Shown here one piece after another: positions 6,330-13,327 of a stretch of 13,736 bases of DNA. The notes under the pieces are model-generated. The model saw only the letters and a list, made by a program, of their open reading frames with translations. It was not told the DNA's origin and ran no database searches. The position numbers and the translations under genes were made by a program. Source of the stretch: VMDH01 sp038108875 (GTDB taxonomy: Bacteria; Pseudomonadota; Gammaproteobacteria; Magnimaribacterales; D2472); contig JAYNII010000018.1 of assembly GCA_038108875.1 (NCBI GenBank), positions 1 to 13,736 on the forward strand, read 5' to 3'. Within the stretch, counting starts at the first letter, position 1, and the number at the start of each line of letters is the position of its first letter.

Positions 6330-6898
6330 TTTTTAATGAAAATCAATATTTGTTCTAAATGTTGATCAAAAGAATCAAGTGAATGGCTGCCACCTCTAAT
6401 TATTTTTATATGAGAATTTGCGTAAAAATCCACTGCTTTCTTATAGTCAAGAACTTCATCACCAGTTTCTAAGATAACTAGACTCTTGTTCTCTAGGGAT
6501 TTATTAGGCTCTAAAGCCCTTTCCATGAGAGACAAGTGCTCAATTTCCGCAATGGTTAATTCGAATTCCTTGCCTGTTGAGTAATTAATATTTGTGCCTA
6601 GATACTTTTTCATTCCCTCTGCAGGCAACACAGCTGGATTTAGAAGAATATCTATTAACTTAAGCTTTCTTGCAAAATAAGTAGAGTAGAAACCTCCTAG
6701 TGAACTTCCTATAAGCGCAATCGGATTATATTTCTTTATTGAGTATTCAATGGAATCAGACCAGTCGATTAGGTTGTTGGGTAAATCAGGAATAATGACA
6801 TCAAAGCCCTTTTGCTGCTTAAGATACTCTTTGAATACTTTTGCTTTGGTTGAGTCAGACGATGAGGCAAATCCATGCAAATAGAGAATGTAATTCAT
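6317..6898 (-). CDS. yqiA: YqiA-like alpha/beta-hydrolase (esterase)
   Basis: This 193-residue soluble alpha/beta-hydrolase belongs to the YqiA/UPF0227 family, whose E. coli member shows esterase activity on small acyl and thioester substrates; the natural substrate is unknown. It has LYLHGFASS (6-14, oxyanion-hole region) and the nucleophile elbow GSSLGG with Ser66. The acid loop ETGDEVLDY is at about 144-152, and the catalytic His172 lies in GGSHSLD. Length equals the family norm. It overlaps yqiB by 4 nt (ATGA), the same pair as in E. coli yqiB-yqiA, and is the last gene of the ubiC operon. Its stop codon lies inside the distal NtrC-like palindrome. Confidence 0.9.
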   Translation of the reverse strand: MNYILYLHGFASSSDSTKAKVFKEYLKQQKGFDVIIPDLPNNLIDWSDSIEYSIKKYNPIALIGSSLGGFYSTYFARKLKLIDILLNPAVLPAEGMKKYLGTNINYSTGKEFELTIAEIEHLSLMERALEPNKSLENKSLVILETGDEVLDYKKAVDFYANSHIKIIRGGSHSLDSFDQHLEQILIFIKNALK

Positions 6899-7305
6899 CG
6901 AAGAATAATTGTTTCAACTCTTCCTTTAAGCAATATGAATTCTAGCCATTCTGTTAGCATTTGATTTTGTTGGTATTTTTCATCCAGCGATTGAGATTTT
7001 GGCTTAACAACAAAAAAGGGTACAGGTTGTTCATTTTGAAAGGAGATTACTTCAGCAAGTTTTGCATCTAAAAAAATTTGGAGTCTAAATTTAAAGTCCA
7101 TAATTTTATTGTTTGAAAACTGGCTGGCATCTACCAACAAGGTATGACATTGCCTATCTACCACTTTAAAGTTGGCTGTTAGCTCAGAATCATCAAATAA
7201 TAGACTTTGTTTATCGATCTGATAATTAATGAGAATCTTCTTTAGCCTTCGAAAATTTGCTGAGCAAACGCTCAAGTGATGAGCAGTTTTTTTTAGTTTG
7301 TTCAC
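6895..7305 (-). CDS. DUF1249 family protein (YqiB-like)
   Basis: This 136-residue soluble protein matches the DUF1249/YqiB family (about 140 residues) along its length. The start holds a CSANFRRLKKIL segment, the middle FRLQIFLDAKLAEVISFQ, and the end YQQNQMLTEWLEFIL, all recognisable against E. coli YqiB. No enzyme motif, signal peptide or membrane segment is visible, and its function is not established. It starts 2 nt after the upstream GNAT gene's stop and overlaps yqiA by 4 nt. The conserved link to yqiA supports the family call. In E. coli the neighbourhood also includes nudF, cpdA and parE, none of which is here. Confidence 0.85.
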   Translation of the reverse strand: MNKLKKTAHHLSVCSANFRRLKKILINYQIDKQSLLFDDSELTANFKVVDRQCHTLLVDASQFSNNKIMDFKFRLQIFLDAKLAEVISFQNEQPVPFFVVKPKSQSLDEKYQQNQMLTEWLEFILLKGRVETIILR

Positions 7306-7307
7306 TC

Positions 7308-8435
7308 TTAGATTCTACAATCATTACTAAAGGGAGTATAGATTTTGCAAGACTCTATGTAGTTATCAATGTGTTTTTCTTCATCGTTACAAAATTTCTC
7401 AATTGCGTTTCTAAAATCTTTATTCAATATCAGATGCAACGAGCTTTTCTTTGTAACCTCAAAACCTCTTCTTAGTTTATGTTCTCCTTGAATGCCAGGA
7501 TCGAAATACGGGATTTTGTTTTGTATACAGTACTCAATCCCTTGATAGTAGCAGGCCTCAAAGTGTAAATTTTTAAGAAATAAGCTCGAACCCCAGTGTC
7601 TTCCATATAGGGTGTCTTCACCTCTAAAACATAAGGATGCACCAATATATTCATCGCGATGCTTTGCAAAAAAGATGACCGGATGAGTTTTATCATTGTA
7701 GGCATTGATTGACTTAAAGAAAGCAAGATTTAAATACGGCTTTTGACCTCTATCAAAATAAGTTTGACAATAGAATTGAAAAAACCTTTCCCAATGAAAT
7801 TCTTCAATAACTTCGCTGTCTATGACCTCAAAACTTACATTCGCCTCCTCAACAGATTCTCTTTCATTTTTGATATTTTTCCTCTGGCGAGATTTAAATT
7901 TGTCTAAATAGTCATTAAATGATTGGTAGTCGTAGTTCTTCCATATAAACCTGTACCCATATCTCTTGATCAGCCCATAAGGCTCTAATTGAGTGATATC
8001 TATATCTGAAGGAAATAAGATATGCCACGATTGAATGTTCTTTTTATTCATTAGATCTATGATTTCATTAACTGCCTGATCTAAAAGGTTAAGATTTCCC
8101 ATCAATTTATTACTATGGCATGGTGTAAAGGGTATGGTTGAAACAAGCTTGGGATAATAATTAATCCCATGTTGGGTAAAGGCATTGGCCCATACATAAT
8201 CGAATATAAACTCTCCATAGCTGTTCATTTTTTCATAAGTAGGTATAAGAAGATCGCCAGAGGCTGATTGTTGCCAAATGTGGCTTGGCAACCAACCAGA
8301 TTGCTTTGATGCGCACCCGCTTTGCTCAAGGCATTGAAAGTACTCTTGATTCTCAAAAGGGTTTTTTGGGTTAGCGCCTGAATGATTAATATTTAAATCA
8401 TTTGAAATATTTAATAAGTCACTAAGCAGTGTCAT
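7308..8435 (-). CDS. DUF482/COG3146 FemAB-like GNAT acyltransferase
   Basis: This 375-residue soluble protein belongs to the COG3146/DUF482 family, annotated as a peptidoglycan biosynthesis/recognition or GNAT acyltransferase on fold grounds only. Diagnostic stretches are NPFENQEYFQCLEQSG (25-40), SGWLPSHIW (46-54), SYGEFIFDYVWANAF (72-86) and YYPKLVSTIPFTP (93-105). The basic KSRQRKNIKNERE lies near 181-193. In the C-terminal half come GRHWGS, the HFEACYYQGIEYCI stretch and QGEHKLRRGF, typical of the family. The substrate is not known. It overlaps ubiA by 4 nt and yqiB follows 2 nt later, so it is in the ubiquinone operon. Family assignment is firm; function is open. Confidence 0.88.
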   Translation of the reverse strand: MTLLSDLLNISNDLNINHSGANPKNPFENQEYFQCLEQSGCASKQSGWLPSHIWQQSASGDLLIPTYEKMNSYGEFIFDYVWANAFTQHGINYYPKLVSTIPFTPCHSNKLMGNLNLLDQAVNEIIDLMNKKNIQSWHILFPSDIDITQLEPYGLIKRYGYRFIWKNYDYQSFNDYLDKFKSRQRKNIKNERESVEEANVSFEVIDSEVIEEFHWERFFQFYCQTYFDRGQKPYLNLAFFKSINAYNDKTHPVIFFAKHRDEYIGASLCFRGEDTLYGRHWGSSLFLKNLHFEACYYQGIEYCIQNKIPYFDPGIQGEHKLRRGFEVTKKSSLHLILNKDFRNAIEKFCNDEEKHIDNYIESCKIYTPFSNDCRI

Positions 8436-9313
8436 GCAATCAAAACAGTCTCAATAAAGAGAAATACACACATGACTAACCCTATGTAGTTATTGTTCTT
8501 AAAGGCGGCTAAGGGGTTATTATTTTGGGCAAGTGTAAATTGATAGGCAAAAAGTATTATGATTAGCAAAAGAGCTAGCCACCACAGGGCTGAAAATTTA
8601 TAGCTTAATCCGAGTAAATACAAAGAAATTAGAAACATACCCTGAAATAAAAAGATAAGTTTTTGAGTTCTAGTTTTCCACCATAGGGGGGTGGAATTGA
8701 TAGCTAATTTTTTATCATCTTCTATATCAGACAATCCATAGTAAGTATCAAAAGCTACCACCCAGCCAAAGATCCCCAGGTAGAAAATAAAGGAAGTTAC
8801 ATTCAAAGAATTGGTCAGTGCATGGACAATGAAAACCGGGTTAAAGGTTAGTCCTAAAAATAATTGTGGACCAAGAAAAACTCTTTTCATAAGCGGATAA
8901 ATAATAATTAGGCAACCAAAGATGATGCTTACAATTAGGGTTGTGATATTGGTTAGGAACATCAAGCCAAGAATACAAATACCCAAAAAGCCAAAAATAA
9001 TCCAGCCTTCAAAGGAAGATAATTCTCCCGAAGCAAGAGGTCTGAGTCTGGTTCTTTCAACTTGAGAATCAATGTCTTGATCAAAAATGTCGTTTATTAC
9101 ACAACCAATTGATCTCACAAGAACACTTCCGGTCACTATAATAAAAAGTGTTTTAAAATCTTTGGTTAAATCCGTTGAGATTAGCGCAGCTGCAAGTGCA
9201 GGCCAAAGGATTAGATATATCCCAATAGGTTTATCCAGCCTGCAAAGTGAAATTGAACCCCTTAAAAGTCTACTCAATGATGAAGATCTCCCTAATAGAC
9301 ATTGGATATCCAC
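8432..9313 (-). CDS. ubiA: 4-hydroxybenzoate polyprenyltransferase UbiA
   Basis: UbiA is an integral membrane enzyme that attaches the polyprenyl tail to 4-hydroxybenzoate, the first membrane step of ubiquinone synthesis. The protein has LDKPIGIYLILWPAL near 26-40. The first Asp-rich motif NDIFDQDID is at 74-82, followed by RTRLRPLASG. The second, DTYYGLSDIEDD, is at 189-200. Both bind Mg-diphosphate. Eight or nine hydrophobic helices and the C-terminal NNNYIGLV also fit. The start is uncertain. The GTG at 9313 overlaps ubiC by 44 nt and has no ribosome site. An in-frame TTG at 9277, 10 nt after GGGAG, would overlap ubiC by 8 nt and give 281 residues. Its partner UbiC supplies its substrate. 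Confidence 0.95.
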   Translation of the reverse strand: MDIQCLLGRSSSLSRLLRGSISLCRLDKPIGIYLILWPALAAALISTDLTKDFKTLFIIVTGSVLVRSIGCVINDIFDQDIDSQVERTRLRPLASGELSSFEGWIIFGFLGICILGLMFLTNITTLIVSIIFGCLIIIYPLMKRVFLGPQLFLGLTFNPVFIVHALTNSLNVTSFIFYLGIFGWVVAFDTYYGLSDIEDDKKLAINSTPLWWKTRTQKLIFLFQGMFLISLYLLGLSYKFSALWWLALLLIIILFAYQFTLAQNNNPLAAFKNNNYIGLVMCVFLFIETVLIA

Positions 9314-9767
9314 CTACATCAAAAACAGTAATTCTTCCCCAATAAGTTTTAGAGTTAATTTTAAATTTTGCAAAATAAGAATTTTTTTTATTAAATTCTT
9401 TGCTGGTAAATATTAGATCTCCAAGAGGTTTGTTTCCGAGCTTCTCCAAATCAGAGTATCCGAATTTCATAGTTTCTTTTGGGATGATACTTTTAGCCAG
9501 AACAAATAATTTATTATCAGCAAATAACATTACCCTTCTCACAAAAGATTGATCGCTGGCAATTCCTATTAATTTTTTTTCAATACTATCTAATTTTTCT
9601 TCAATTTCACTTGTCAGTTCTAATTTAAAGGCATGATTCTTTTTTATTCTCTGAGTAATGGATTTTGATTCAAACAACCAACTTCTTTGAAGAGCATTTG
9701 ATCCCATAAGATAAACACAGGGTTTGATCATCCATTTAGAGATTCTTTTGGGATGCATGAATTCCAT
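9270..9767 (-). CDS. ubiC: Chorismate lyase UbiC
   Basis: UbiC splits chorismate to 4-hydroxybenzoate and pyruvate, committing it to ubiquinone. It is a soluble 165-residue protein, the same length as E. coli UbiC though divergent. Recognisable elements are the early IKPCVYLMGSNALQRSW, FVRRVMLF (75-82) with an active-site arginine, a following SIIP, PLGDLIFTS (114-122), WGR (143-145) and the end SIREIF with Glu160, equivalent to the catalytic glutamate. It heads the ubiC-ubiA operon and diverges from rubredoxin across a 54-nt gap. A TATAAT at 9786-9781 lies close upstream. A second ATG at 9758 would allow a longer leader and is an alternative start. Confidence 0.88.
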   Translation of the reverse strand: MEFMHPKRISKWMIKPCVYLMGSNALQRSWLFESKSITQRIKKNHAFKLELTSEIEEKLDSIEKKLIGIASDQSFVRRVMLFADNKLFVLAKSIIPKETMKFGYSDLEKLGNKPLGDLIFTSKEFNKKNSYFAKFKINSKTYWGRITVFDVGGYPMSIREIFIIE

Positions 9768-9780
9768 CGGTTAAACTGAT

Positions 9781-9786
9781 ATTATA
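9781..9786 (-). promoter_or_regulatory. Candidate -10 element for ubiC operon
   Basis: A perfect TATAAT on the minus strand is preceded by no convincing -35 hexamer. Start would be near 9774, only about 7 nt before the ATG at 9767, or 16 nt before the second ATG at 9758. Confidence 0.35.
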
Positions 9787-9803
9787 GCCTGCTTATTTTT
9801 TCA

Positions 9804-9809
9804 TATACT
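9804..9809 (+). promoter_or_regulatory. Candidate -10 element for rubredoxin-symporter
   Basis: TATACT lies 12 nt before the rubredoxin ATG, with no good -35 visible. The AGGGA at 9811-9815 is a reasonable ribosome site with 6-nt spacing. If the -10 were used as such, the start would fall inside that AGGGA, so an additional upstream promoter is possible. Confidence 0.3.
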
Positions 9810-9821
9810 TAGGGATTAACT

Positions 9822-9992
9822 ATGGAATTTAAAAAATGGGAATGCATCGTGTGCGGTCTAATTTATGATGAAGAGCTGGGTTGGCCAGATGATGGTATCG
9901 CACCAGGCACGCGCTGGGAAGATGTTTCAAGTGATTGGCTTTGCCCAGATTGTGGGGTTGGTAAGGAAGATTTTGAGATGGTAGAAATATGA
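9822..9992 (+). CDS. Rubredoxin
   Basis: This 56-residue protein is a complete rubredoxin, the normal size. The two iron-binding knuckles are Cys8-X2-Cys11-Gly (CIVCG) and Cys41-X2-Cys44-Gly (CPDCG). Between them are the family's Tyr15-Asp16, GWPDDGIAPGTRWEDV and Trp39. It binds one iron by four cysteines and carries single electrons in the cytoplasm. The partner is not encoded here; in other bacteria partners include alkane hydroxylases, peroxide/superoxide reductases and flavoproteins. AGGGA precedes the ATG by 6 nt. Its stop overlaps the next gene's start (ATGA), so the symporter is probably translated from the same message, although no functional link is known. Confidence 0.97.
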   Translation: MEFKKWECIVCGLIYDEELGWPDDGIAPGTRWEDVSSDWLCPDCGVGKEDFEMVEI

Positions 9993-11248
9993 GTGATTTA
10001 GGAGCTCCAAAAAATTTAACTAGAAATGTTTTATGGGGGATGTTTTTAGGATTTTTAGTTGGTTCTACCATTTTTTACACATCCATCTTACCGGAGGCGA
10101 TCGAAGGTTTAATAACTGAGTTTGTCTTAAATTTAGGCGGCGACATCTTTAAGAATTTACTTAAATTAATTGTTGTCCCTTTGGTGTTTTTTTCCTTAGT
10201 TGCTGGAATTTCTTCAGTTTCTGACATGATGAAGTTGGGTAATATTGCTCTCAAAACTATTGTCCTCGTCATTATAACTACTGCTATAGCAGTATCCATG
10301 GCATTATTCTTTGGCTGGGTGATTGATCTAGGCGCTGGTTATGAAGCAGCAGCTGGCAACTATACTATTGCTATACCACAGGTTAGTTTTTACGATACCC
10401 TGCTTAATATTTTTCCAAATAACCTCTTCGGAGCTTTTGTTGAAAATAATATGCTTGGGATTGTTTTCTTTAGCATCCTTTTTGGCGTAGCAGTTAATGC
10501 AACCGATCATCTGACAGGCAATCTTTCCAAGGCTTTTGAAAAATTAAATACCGTCTTTTTAAAAATTGTTCTTATGATTATGAGCTTTGCGCCAATTGGT
10601 GTTTTTTGTCTTATTGGGGCTTACACAGCTTCTAAAGGGTTGGATATTTTTGGTGATCTTGCTCAGTATGTCCTCTTACTTATGTTTGTTTTAGTGCTCC
10701 ACATGCTGTTGGTAAACAGTTTGTTACTTAAGTTTATTGCTGGGGTTAGTCCGGTAATATTCTTTCGTAAAGTAAAGGACGTACTTCTTTTTGGTTTTTC
10801 AACTTCATCAAGCGCAGCAACCATTCCAGTTACATTAAAAACTGTCACTGAGGACATGGGGGTTAAGAAAGATGTTGCATCTTTTGTCATCCCCGTTGGG
10901 GCAACAATTAATATGAATGGAACAGCCATACTTCAAGGTTTAGCAACTTTTTTTATAGCTGGCATTTCAGGAATAGAGCTTGGCCTGGGACAATATATGC
11001 AAGTAATCTTTCTAGCAGTTATCACAGCTATTGGAACGGCTGCAGTACCCTCGGCTGGGATCATTACTCTAACTATTATTTTAAACCAACTCGGCTTACC
11101 TCTTGAAGGCATTGGGTTAATTCTTGCAGTAGATAGAGTACTAGATATGTTAAGAACCTCTGTTAATGTTTGCGGTGACGCTGCTGTAGCTGTCATCGTT
11201 GCGTCAACAGAAGGTGAACTTGATCGAGAGAGATTTAATAAGCTTTAA
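9989..11248 (+). CDS. Dicarboxylate/amino acid:cation symporter (DAACS family)
   Basis: This 419-residue inner-membrane secondary transporter is of the glutamate/dicarboxylate symporter family and probably imports glutamate, aspartate or a C4-dicarboxylate with Na+ or H+. The hydrophobic profile fits eight helices plus two re-entrant hairpins. Hairpin 1 carries SSSAATIP (273-280), helix 7 GATINMNGTA (304-313) and hairpin 2 GTAAVPSAG (349-357). Helix 8 is DRVLDMLRTSVNVCGDA (382-398), with Arg389, which favours an acidic side chain. The usual NMDGT motif is NMNGT here, with Asn replacing an Asp that helps form a cation site in archaeal homologues. It starts within the rubredoxin stop. The substrate cannot be fixed from sequence. 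Confidence 0.93.
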   Translation: MSDLGAPKNLTRNVLWGMFLGFLVGSTIFYTSILPEAIEGLITEFVLNLGGDIFKNLLKLIVVPLVFFSLVAGISSVSDMMKLGNIALKTIVLVIITTAIAVSMALFFGWVIDLGAGYEAAAGNYTIAIPQVSFYDTLLNIFPNNLFGAFVENNMLGIVFFSILFGVAVNATDHLTGNLSKAFEKLNTVFLKIVLMIMSFAPIGVFCLIGAYTASKGLDIFGDLAQYVLLLMFVLVLHMLLVNSLLLKFIAGVSPVIFFRKVKDVLLFGFSTSSSAATIPVTLKTVTEDMGVKKDVASFVIPVGATINMNGTAILQGLATFFIAGISGIELGLGQYMQVIFLAVITAIGTAAVPSAGIITLTIILNQLGLPLEGIGLILAVDRVLDMLRTSVNVCGDAAVAVIVASTEGELDRERFNKL

Positions 11249-11260
11249 CTCGTTTTTTTT
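11225..11260 (+). terminator. Possible weak terminator after the symporter
   Basis: A run of eight T (11253-11260) directly follows CTCG (11249-11252), which can pair with CGAG (11225-11228) at the symporter 3' end, with TTAA/TTAA inside. The stem is short and bulged, so this is tentative. Confidence 0.25.
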
Positions 11261-11270
11261 AGATTAAATT

Positions 11271-11279
11271 TGTTAGAAT
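11271..11279 (+). promoter_or_regulatory. Candidate extended -10 promoter of hppA
   Basis: TGT-TAGAAT is an extended -10 element (TGn plus 5 of 6 to TATAAT) in the 56-nt gap before hppA, with no clear -35. Start would be near 11286. GGAG (11295-11298) follows, 6 nt before the ATG, giving a consistent short leader. Confidence 0.4.
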
Positions 11280-11304
11280 TACCAACTTTTAGACGGAGAA
11301 TCTT

Positions 11305-13281
11305 ATGAATACATTACTCCCACCATTGCTTGGAGCTTTTGGTCTCGGAGCAGCTTTTGTAATTTACCTGCTGGTGATGAAATATCCAGACGGAGAAGAT
11401 AAAGTTAAAAAAATAGGAGACCAAATTCATAAAGGTGCTCTTGCTTTTATGAAGACAGAGTACACCTACCTTCTTGGATTTATAGCTGTATTGTTCGTGT
11501 TAGTCTTTGCTTTCCTAGGTGCTAATACTGCCATTGCATTATTAGTTGGAGCTGCGTGTTCTGCAACAGCTGGTTTTATAGGGATGTATGCAGCGACGAA
11601 AGCAAATGTTAGAACCGCAACTGCGGCACAGAAAGAAGGGGCTGCAGCAGCGCTGTCAGTCTCATTCTATGGAGGTTCAATTATGGGCCTTTGTGTTGCT
11701 TCTCTGGGCTTACTGGGTTTAGGGATTTTGTTTCACTTCTTTAGCGGGGCATCTGATGCCGCTCATTCTATCGAAGGCTTTGGCATGGGTGCCTCCGTTG
11801 TTGCTCTTTTTTCAAGAGTGGGAGGAGGGATATTTACCAAAAGTGCAGATGTGGGCGCAGATTTAGTTGGTAAAGTGGAAGCAGGAATACCTGAGGATGA
11901 TCCTAGAAATCCAGGAGTTATTGCAGACAACGTTGGGGATAATGTAGGCGATGTTGCAGGCATGGGATCCGATATATTTGAATCCTATTGCGGAGCTATG
12001 ATTGCTTCTATTGCCATTGCTGCAGCTAGCGGCTCGGTAGCAAAGATGTCGCTGCCTTTAGCTTTGGCTAGCGTTGGCTTAATCTCTTCAATTATTGGAA
12101 TTTTAATTGTTAGAACACAATCTAAAAAATCACCAGCTGCTGCCTTAAGATTTGGTACGATCGGATCCCCAGTCATATTTATCTTCTTTGCTTATTTTCT
12201 GATTTATCAACTAGGTCTTGATTTAAACACCTGGCTTTCAGTGCTCTTCGGAGCAGTAGGTGGGGTTGCAATTGGATTAGTAACAGAATATTACACTGGC
12301 GGAACTCCCGTCCAAAAAATAGCTAAATCAGGCGAGACCGGTTCAGCCACTGTCATGATTACTGGCCTCTCAGTAGGTATGCAGTCTGTAGTTATCCCAG
12401 TATTAATTCTGGCCGCTATTATTTTTATTTCCACAACTTTAAGTGGTCTGTATGGAGTAGGAATTGCTGCAGTAGGAATGCTCTCAACCGTTGGAATTAC
12501 CATGGCAATAGATGCGTATGGTCCCGTGGCTGATAATGCAGGAGGTATAGCTGAAATGTCCGGGATGGGCAAAGAAGTTAGAAAAATTACTGACTCATTA
12601 GATGAGTTAGGTAATACAACCGCTGCAATTGGGAAGGGATTTGCAATCGGTGCTGCTGCTCTAGCTGCATTAGCAATTATTGCTGCATTTGTTGAGGTTG
12701 TAGCAAAGAATAACGATGGTTTTGAATTGTTGCTTTCTGATCCTATCGTCTTGGTTGGAATGTTTATTGGAGGATGTGTTCCATTTCTAATTTCTTCCAT
12801 CACCATGACTGCCGTAGGTGATGCAGCTTTTGATATGATCAATGAGATTAGAAGACAGTTTAGAGAGATTCCAGGTTTGCTTGAAGGAAATGCAGAACCT
12901 GACGCTGAAAGATGCGTCGAGATTGCCACGAAAGCAGCTTTGAAAAGAATGCTAGTTCCAGGAATCATTGCTGTATCAATGCCTCCTCTTGTTGGTTTTG
13001 GGATTGGCCCAGAAGCTCTTGGTGGCATGCTTGCTGGAGGACTTTTGGGTTGCGTGCTTTTAGCTTTAATGATGGCAAATGCAGGTGGGGCATGGGATAA
13101 CGCCAAGAAATATATTGAGAAAGGAAATCTTGGTGGCAAGGGTTCAGCTACTCACTCGGCAGCAGTTGTTGGCGATACGGTTGGAGACCCCTTTAAGGAT
13201 ACTTCAGGGCCAGCCATGAACATTCTTATCAACGTGATGGCTATCGTAAGTTTAGTTATTGCTCCACTACTTACTGTATAG
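11305..13281 (+). CDS. hppA: Membrane ion-translocating pyrophosphatase (probably K+-dependent)
   Basis: HppA splits pyrophosphate and uses the energy to pump H+ or Na+ out of the cytoplasm. The 658-residue, many-helix protein is compact for the family. Active-site motifs are DVGADLVGKVE (182-192), DDPRNP (198-203), DNVGDNVGDVAGMGSD (208-223), DAYGPVADNAGG (403-414), DAAFDMINEIRRQF (506-519), NAGGAWDNAKKYIE (592-605) and VGDTVGDPFKDTSGPA (622-637). GNTTAAIGKG (436-445) has Ala440 and Gly443, where K+-independent enzymes have Lys and Thr, so it should need K+. The gate glutamate is Glu226, three after Asp223. That is the Thermotoga Na+-pump position, not the plant H+-pump one. Na+ pumping is thus plausible but not proven. 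A terminator follows. Confidence 0.97.
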   Translation: MNTLLPPLLGAFGLGAAFVIYLLVMKYPDGEDKVKKIGDQIHKGALAFMKTEYTYLLGFIAVLFVLVFAFLGANTAIALLVGAACSATAGFIGMYAATKANVRTATAAQKEGAAAALSVSFYGGSIMGLCVASLGLLGLGILFHFFSGASDAAHSIEGFGMGASVVALFSRVGGGIFTKSADVGADLVGKVEAGIPEDDPRNPGVIADNVGDNVGDVAGMGSDIFESYCGAMIASIAIAAASGSVAKMSLPLALASVGLISSIIGILIVRTQSKKSPAAALRFGTIGSPVIFIFFAYFLIYQLGLDLNTWLSVLFGAVGGVAIGLVTEYYTGGTPVQKIAKSGETGSATVMITGLSVGMQSVVIPVLILAAIIFISTTLSGLYGVGIAAVGMLSTVGITMAIDAYGPVADNAGGIAEMSGMGKEVRKITDSLDELGNTTAAIGKGFAIGAAALAALAIIAAFVEVVAKNNDGFELLLSDPIVLVGMFIGGCVPFLISSITMTAVGDAAFDMINEIRRQFREIPGLLEGNAEPDAERCVEIATKAALKRMLVPGIIAVSMPPLVGFGIGPEALGGMLAGGLLGCVLLALMMANAGGAWDNAKKYIEKGNLGGKGSATHSAAVVGDTVGDPFKDTSGPAMNILINVMAIVSLVIAPLLTV

Positions 13282-13303
13282 ATATCGAGATTCTTAAAAT
13301 AAT

Positions 13304-13327
13304 AAGCCCTCTTCAGAGGGCTTTTTT
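13304..13327 (+). terminator. Rho-independent terminator of hppA
   Basis: AAGCCCTC-TTCA-GAGGGCTT is a perfect 8-bp stem with a 4-nt loop followed by four more T. It lies 22 nt after the hppA stop. Its T-run touches the recG stop codon (13328-13326) on the other strand. The same hairpin read on the minus strand is followed by TATTATTTT, so it may end both convergent transcripts. Confidence 0.88.

Noticed and set aside
12291..13139. Long open frame of 282 codons antisense to hppA
   Set aside because: It is a shadow of the GC-richer, Ala/Gly-rich hppA coding strand. The product is rich in Pro, Ser, Ala and Ile with no recognisable domain, and there is no ribosome site.
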